Origin: Pseudomonas sp. BBP2017
GTDB taxonomy: Bacteria; Pseudomonadota; Gammaproteobacteria; Pseudomonadales; Pseudomonadaceae
Assembly: GCF_003024385.1 (NCBI RefSeq)
Contig: NZ_PVZN01000020.1
Coordinates: forward strand, 33,958 to 97,957
DNA length: 64,000 bases
Direction of reading: 5' to 3'
Of the stretch, positions 62,240 through 64,000 are shown one piece after another (positions within the stretch are counted from its first letter, which is position 1; the number at the start of each line of letters is the position of its first letter). Both the position numbers and the translations under genes were made by a program. The notes below the pieces were generated by a model. It saw nothing but the letters and a program-made list of their open reading frames with translations. It did not search any database and was not told the DNA's origin.

Positions 62240-62470
62240 TCAAGCGCTACAAGACAACTGAAAAATATAGTCTGGACTATTGAAGGCCCGGCCAGTCATG
62301 TTTTCAAGGCGGCTTACTTGCTCCGGCGTCAGCTCGTACTCATAGATTGCATCTTCTGGTTCACCCCAGGCCATTAGCTCAGCTAATTTATCGAACTGGT
62401 CGGCAGGTATCTCAATGCTAAAAGCTAATTGCTCGGTTTTCTTGTCGAATGCAAGAATCTCATGCTGCAT
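62240..62470 (-). CDS. DUF7683-like protein, probable immunity protein
   Basis: 76-residue protein MQHEILAFDKKTEQLAF with ADQFDKLAELMAW and a final SPDYIFQLSC, the pattern of a small Pseudomonas family (DUF7683) often found right after toxin or effector genes. GAGGAG precedes the ATG, 12 bp after the upstream 74-aa gene. The immunity role is inference from position and family distribution. Confidence 0.65.
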   Translation of the reverse strand: MQHEILAFDKKTEQLAFSIEIPADQFDKLAELMAWGEPEDAIYEYELTPEQVSRLENMTGRAFNSPDYIFQLSCSA

Positions 62471-62482
62471 TTGTCAGGCTCC

Positions 62483-62707
62483 TCACAAGATTATTTCGGC
62501 GTGGTTCGGCCTGCCACGGCGTCTTTTGTTTGTTCTCCCGTTTCGGGGTTGAATGTAGTTACTGATGTCGAGAAACACCTCGTTTTTGCGCCAAATAGTG
62601 TTGAGCACATCCGAGGGTTTTCGACCGGTAGGGATGGGCAATGGTGCCAAATAGTCCTTATGCGAGAGCAACCGTTTTTTCGTGGTGCCTGCCGGTGGCG
62701 TACTCAT
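62483..62707 (-). CDS. Hypothetical 74-aa basic protein, possible truncated effector
   Basis: Begins MSTPPAGTTKKRLLSHKDYL and becomes strongly basic (NGRTNKRRRGRPNHAEIIL). It overlaps the upstream gene by four bases (ATGA), so translation is coupled. Its N-terminal part looks like the start of a longer effector; the basic tail could be the result of a deletion, or a small toxin domain. No family is recognised. Confidence 0.5.
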   Translation of the reverse strand: MSTPPAGTTKKRLLSHKDYLAPLPIPTGRKPSDVLNTIWRKNEVFLDISNYIQPRNGRTNKRRRGRPNHAEIIL

Positions 62708-63096
62708 GTCTTGTCCTTGGGTTGCAGGTAATAGGCTCCGGCTCCGTTCGCGTCGAGCACATACACCGGCACCCGATCCAGCTCCGGTGTCGGATCATCC
62801 CGCAGGGCAACCACACCGTCGCTGTCACTCAGGGTGAAGGCCACACCGCGCTTACCGCCGATAAAGGTTTTGGCGCCCAGCAGTGCGGTTAACGGGGTGC
62901 GATACCACAGACGCAGGGAGACGGTGCGGGGTTTTGTACCCAGGACGCCGGGCTCGATGTTGAAGGGGCCACTGAGGCGCAAGCCTTGACCTTCCTTGAA
63001 CGGTATCCAGCTACAGGTGCTGCTGGGCAGCCAGTGCGGGACCATATCCCGCCAAGTTCTGGGCCCTTGGTAAGTGTGGGGCTGGCTCAGGTCCAT
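62704..63096 (-). CDS. Hypothetical protein in an effector-type cluster
   Basis: 130-residue protein starting MDLSQPHTYQGPRTWRDM, with a beta-rich pattern (VSLRLWYRTPLTALLGAKTF, then GVVALRDDPTPELDRVPVYV). No domain is recognised. It starts 13 bp after the DUF6708-like gene stop; a longer frame from GTG 63144 would overlap that gene. It probably forms one operon with its neighbours. Confidence 0.55.
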   Translation of the reverse strand: MDLSQPHTYQGPRTWRDMVPHWLPSSTCSWIPFKEGQGLRLSGPFNIEPGVLGTKPRTVSLRLWYRTPLTALLGAKTFIGGKRGVAFTLSDSDGVVALRDDPTPELDRVPVYVLDANGAGAYYLQPKDKT

Positions 63097-63109
63097 GCCG
63101 CTGATGTAC

Positions 63110-63982
63110 TCATGTCTGGGGCAGCGCAGCCAATTCGGCTTCACGCTTGGCGATGGCGGCTTCCAGCTCCGGGGAGCGCTTGGCCCACTGCTCGGAGGGC
63201 AGTGGTTTGGACCATTCGATGATGGCGGGATAGGTCAGGCCTGGAGGCGGGTTCAGTTTCCAGCGTTCAAGAACATCAATAAGTAGCGTGTTGAAAATGA
63301 ATATCCCGCAGAAGCCTTCCCACAATGCGGTTACAAGCCAGCCCCTCAACTTCGCAGCCTTGATAAGGTCGTCCAGATAGGTGGCCCATATGCCTTTAGA
63401 TCTGTCGAAGCGTGCAGTCTGATCCTCTACTGCATCCGGCCCAATCTCCATATAACTGCGCATGCACTCCCACAACGCCATGGCGGTAGTGCCACCCCCG
63501 CAATTAAAGCCCAACGAGAAATGCTTGTTATCGTCTTTGGCCAGCGGATCAGGATTTTCAAAGCCAATGACCAACAAGCCCATGGTTGCCTTACCTGCCT
63601 GGCTCACCGACGAATGTTGCGTGGCTGCCGCTGTCACGCTTTCCCAGGGGACAATCCAGTATTCGCCATCCGCTCGTGGTACGCACACTTCACGGCGTTG
63701 CCGATTAAAGCGCACTGGTAGGGGCACCTCGCGGAACAGGCCATGGATCACCAAAAAGATAGGGAGGCCTGTAATACAAGCCCCCAGGATCAGCGCGTCA
63801 GGGTCATCTAAGAAGTAGGCTAGCCCCAAAAACAGCATCACTACTGGCCATATCACCATCACCGCCGAACCGACCCCCGGTGTCAGGATAGTTGTCGCCT
63901 CTCCGGTTTTTCCTAAAAAAGCATATCGGGGGCGGAAAGAGACTGGTCGTGCCGTACTATTCACCTGAACGCAGAGCCGCAT
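63110..63982 (-). CDS. DUF6708-like membrane protein
   Basis: 290-residue protein. N-terminal RPVSFRPRYAFLGKTGEATT is followed by two hydrophobic segments (VGSAVMVIWPVVMLFLGLAYF and ILGACITGLPIFLVIHGLF, about 37-85). A soluble domain with REVCVPRADGEYWIVPWESV comes next, then a third hydrophobic segment around WEGFCGIFIFNTLLIDVL. The layout fits DUF6708 proteins found beside type VI secretion effectors in Pseudomonas; this call rests on memory of the family. First gene of the leftward cluster in the window. Confidence 0.6.
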   Translation of the reverse strand: MRLCVQVNSTARPVSFRPRYAFLGKTGEATTILTPGVGSAVMVIWPVVMLFLGLAYFLDDPDALILGACITGLPIFLVIHGLFREVPLPVRFNRQRREVCVPRADGEYWIVPWESVTAAATQHSSVSQAGKATMGLLVIGFENPDPLAKDDNKHFSLGFNCGGGTTAMALWECMRSYMEIGPDAVEDQTARFDRSKGIWATYLDDLIKAAKLRGWLVTALWEGFCGIFIFNTLLIDVLERWKLNPPPGLTYPAIIEWSKPLPSEQWAKRSPELEAAIAKREAELAALPQT

Positions 63983-64000
63983 TACTTAAGATGCTGCTTC

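Overview
The window is a 64 kb piece of a Pseudomonas chromosome, most likely from the P. putida group or a close relative. The evidence is the OprL (Pal) sequence, the order ruvB-ybgC-tolQRAB-oprL-cpoB-queE-queC-tRNA-Lys followed later by nadA, an M48 protease, gcvR, dapA, bamC and purC, the high-GC codon use, and REP-like palindromes of the P. putida type. The species call is inference; no rRNA or MLST gene is present.

Region 1 (1-8220) is core: the 3' part of ruvB, the complete Tol-Pal envelope operon, two queuosine genes and tRNA-Lys. Region 2 (8306-28342) is mostly core with variable inserts: a Fur-controlled TonB receptor, a LysM/LytM lipoprotein whose peptidase site has decayed, a broken small lipoprotein gene, a gamma-glutamyl polyamine catabolic cluster (oxidase, binding protein, glutamine-synthetase-like ligase, divergent AraC regulator), an oxaloacetate-decarboxylase-type enzyme, a DUF945 protein, nadA, a BepA-like protease, a TusA-like protein, a PerM-type transporter, bcp-gcvR, and dapA-bamC-MBL-purC.

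Region 3 (28509-41022) is a 12.5 kb genomic island inserted in the 3' end of tRNA-Ser(CGA). It is bounded by a perfect 19-bp direct repeat, with a tyrosine recombinase at its right end. The cargo looks defensive: several small helical proteins with HEPN-type features including an abortive-infection C-terminal (Abi_C) protein, a 1.6 kb structured stretch with no gene, a CxxC protein, a serine recombinase, a small zinc-ribbon protein, and a three-gene module HigB-like toxin / HigA-ImmA fusion / beta-family protein driven by one promoter flanked by two palindromic operators.

Region 4 (41078-55653) holds an acyltransferase and a chaperone-usher fimbrial operon (pilin, chaperone, usher, tip adhesin). 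Upstream of it are four signalling genes in the same orientation: an RcsB-like regulator, an RcsC-like hybrid kinase with HPt, a REC-EAL phosphodiesterase and a second hybrid kinase. This matches the Pvr/Rcs-CupD (Roc-like) systems of P. aeruginosa. Two near-identical RcsB-box-like sites precede the pilin gene and the first kinase gene, so the locus appears to be self-wired.

Region 5 (55703-64000) has an AraC regulator divergent from an alkyl-DHAP-synthase-like / GlpD-like / FGGY-kinase operon (possibly ether-glycerolipid or polyol catabolism), an IS630-type transposase remnant, and a leftward cluster ending in a DUF7683-like immunity-type gene with a DUF6708-like membrane protein, which looks like an effector/immunity cargo region.
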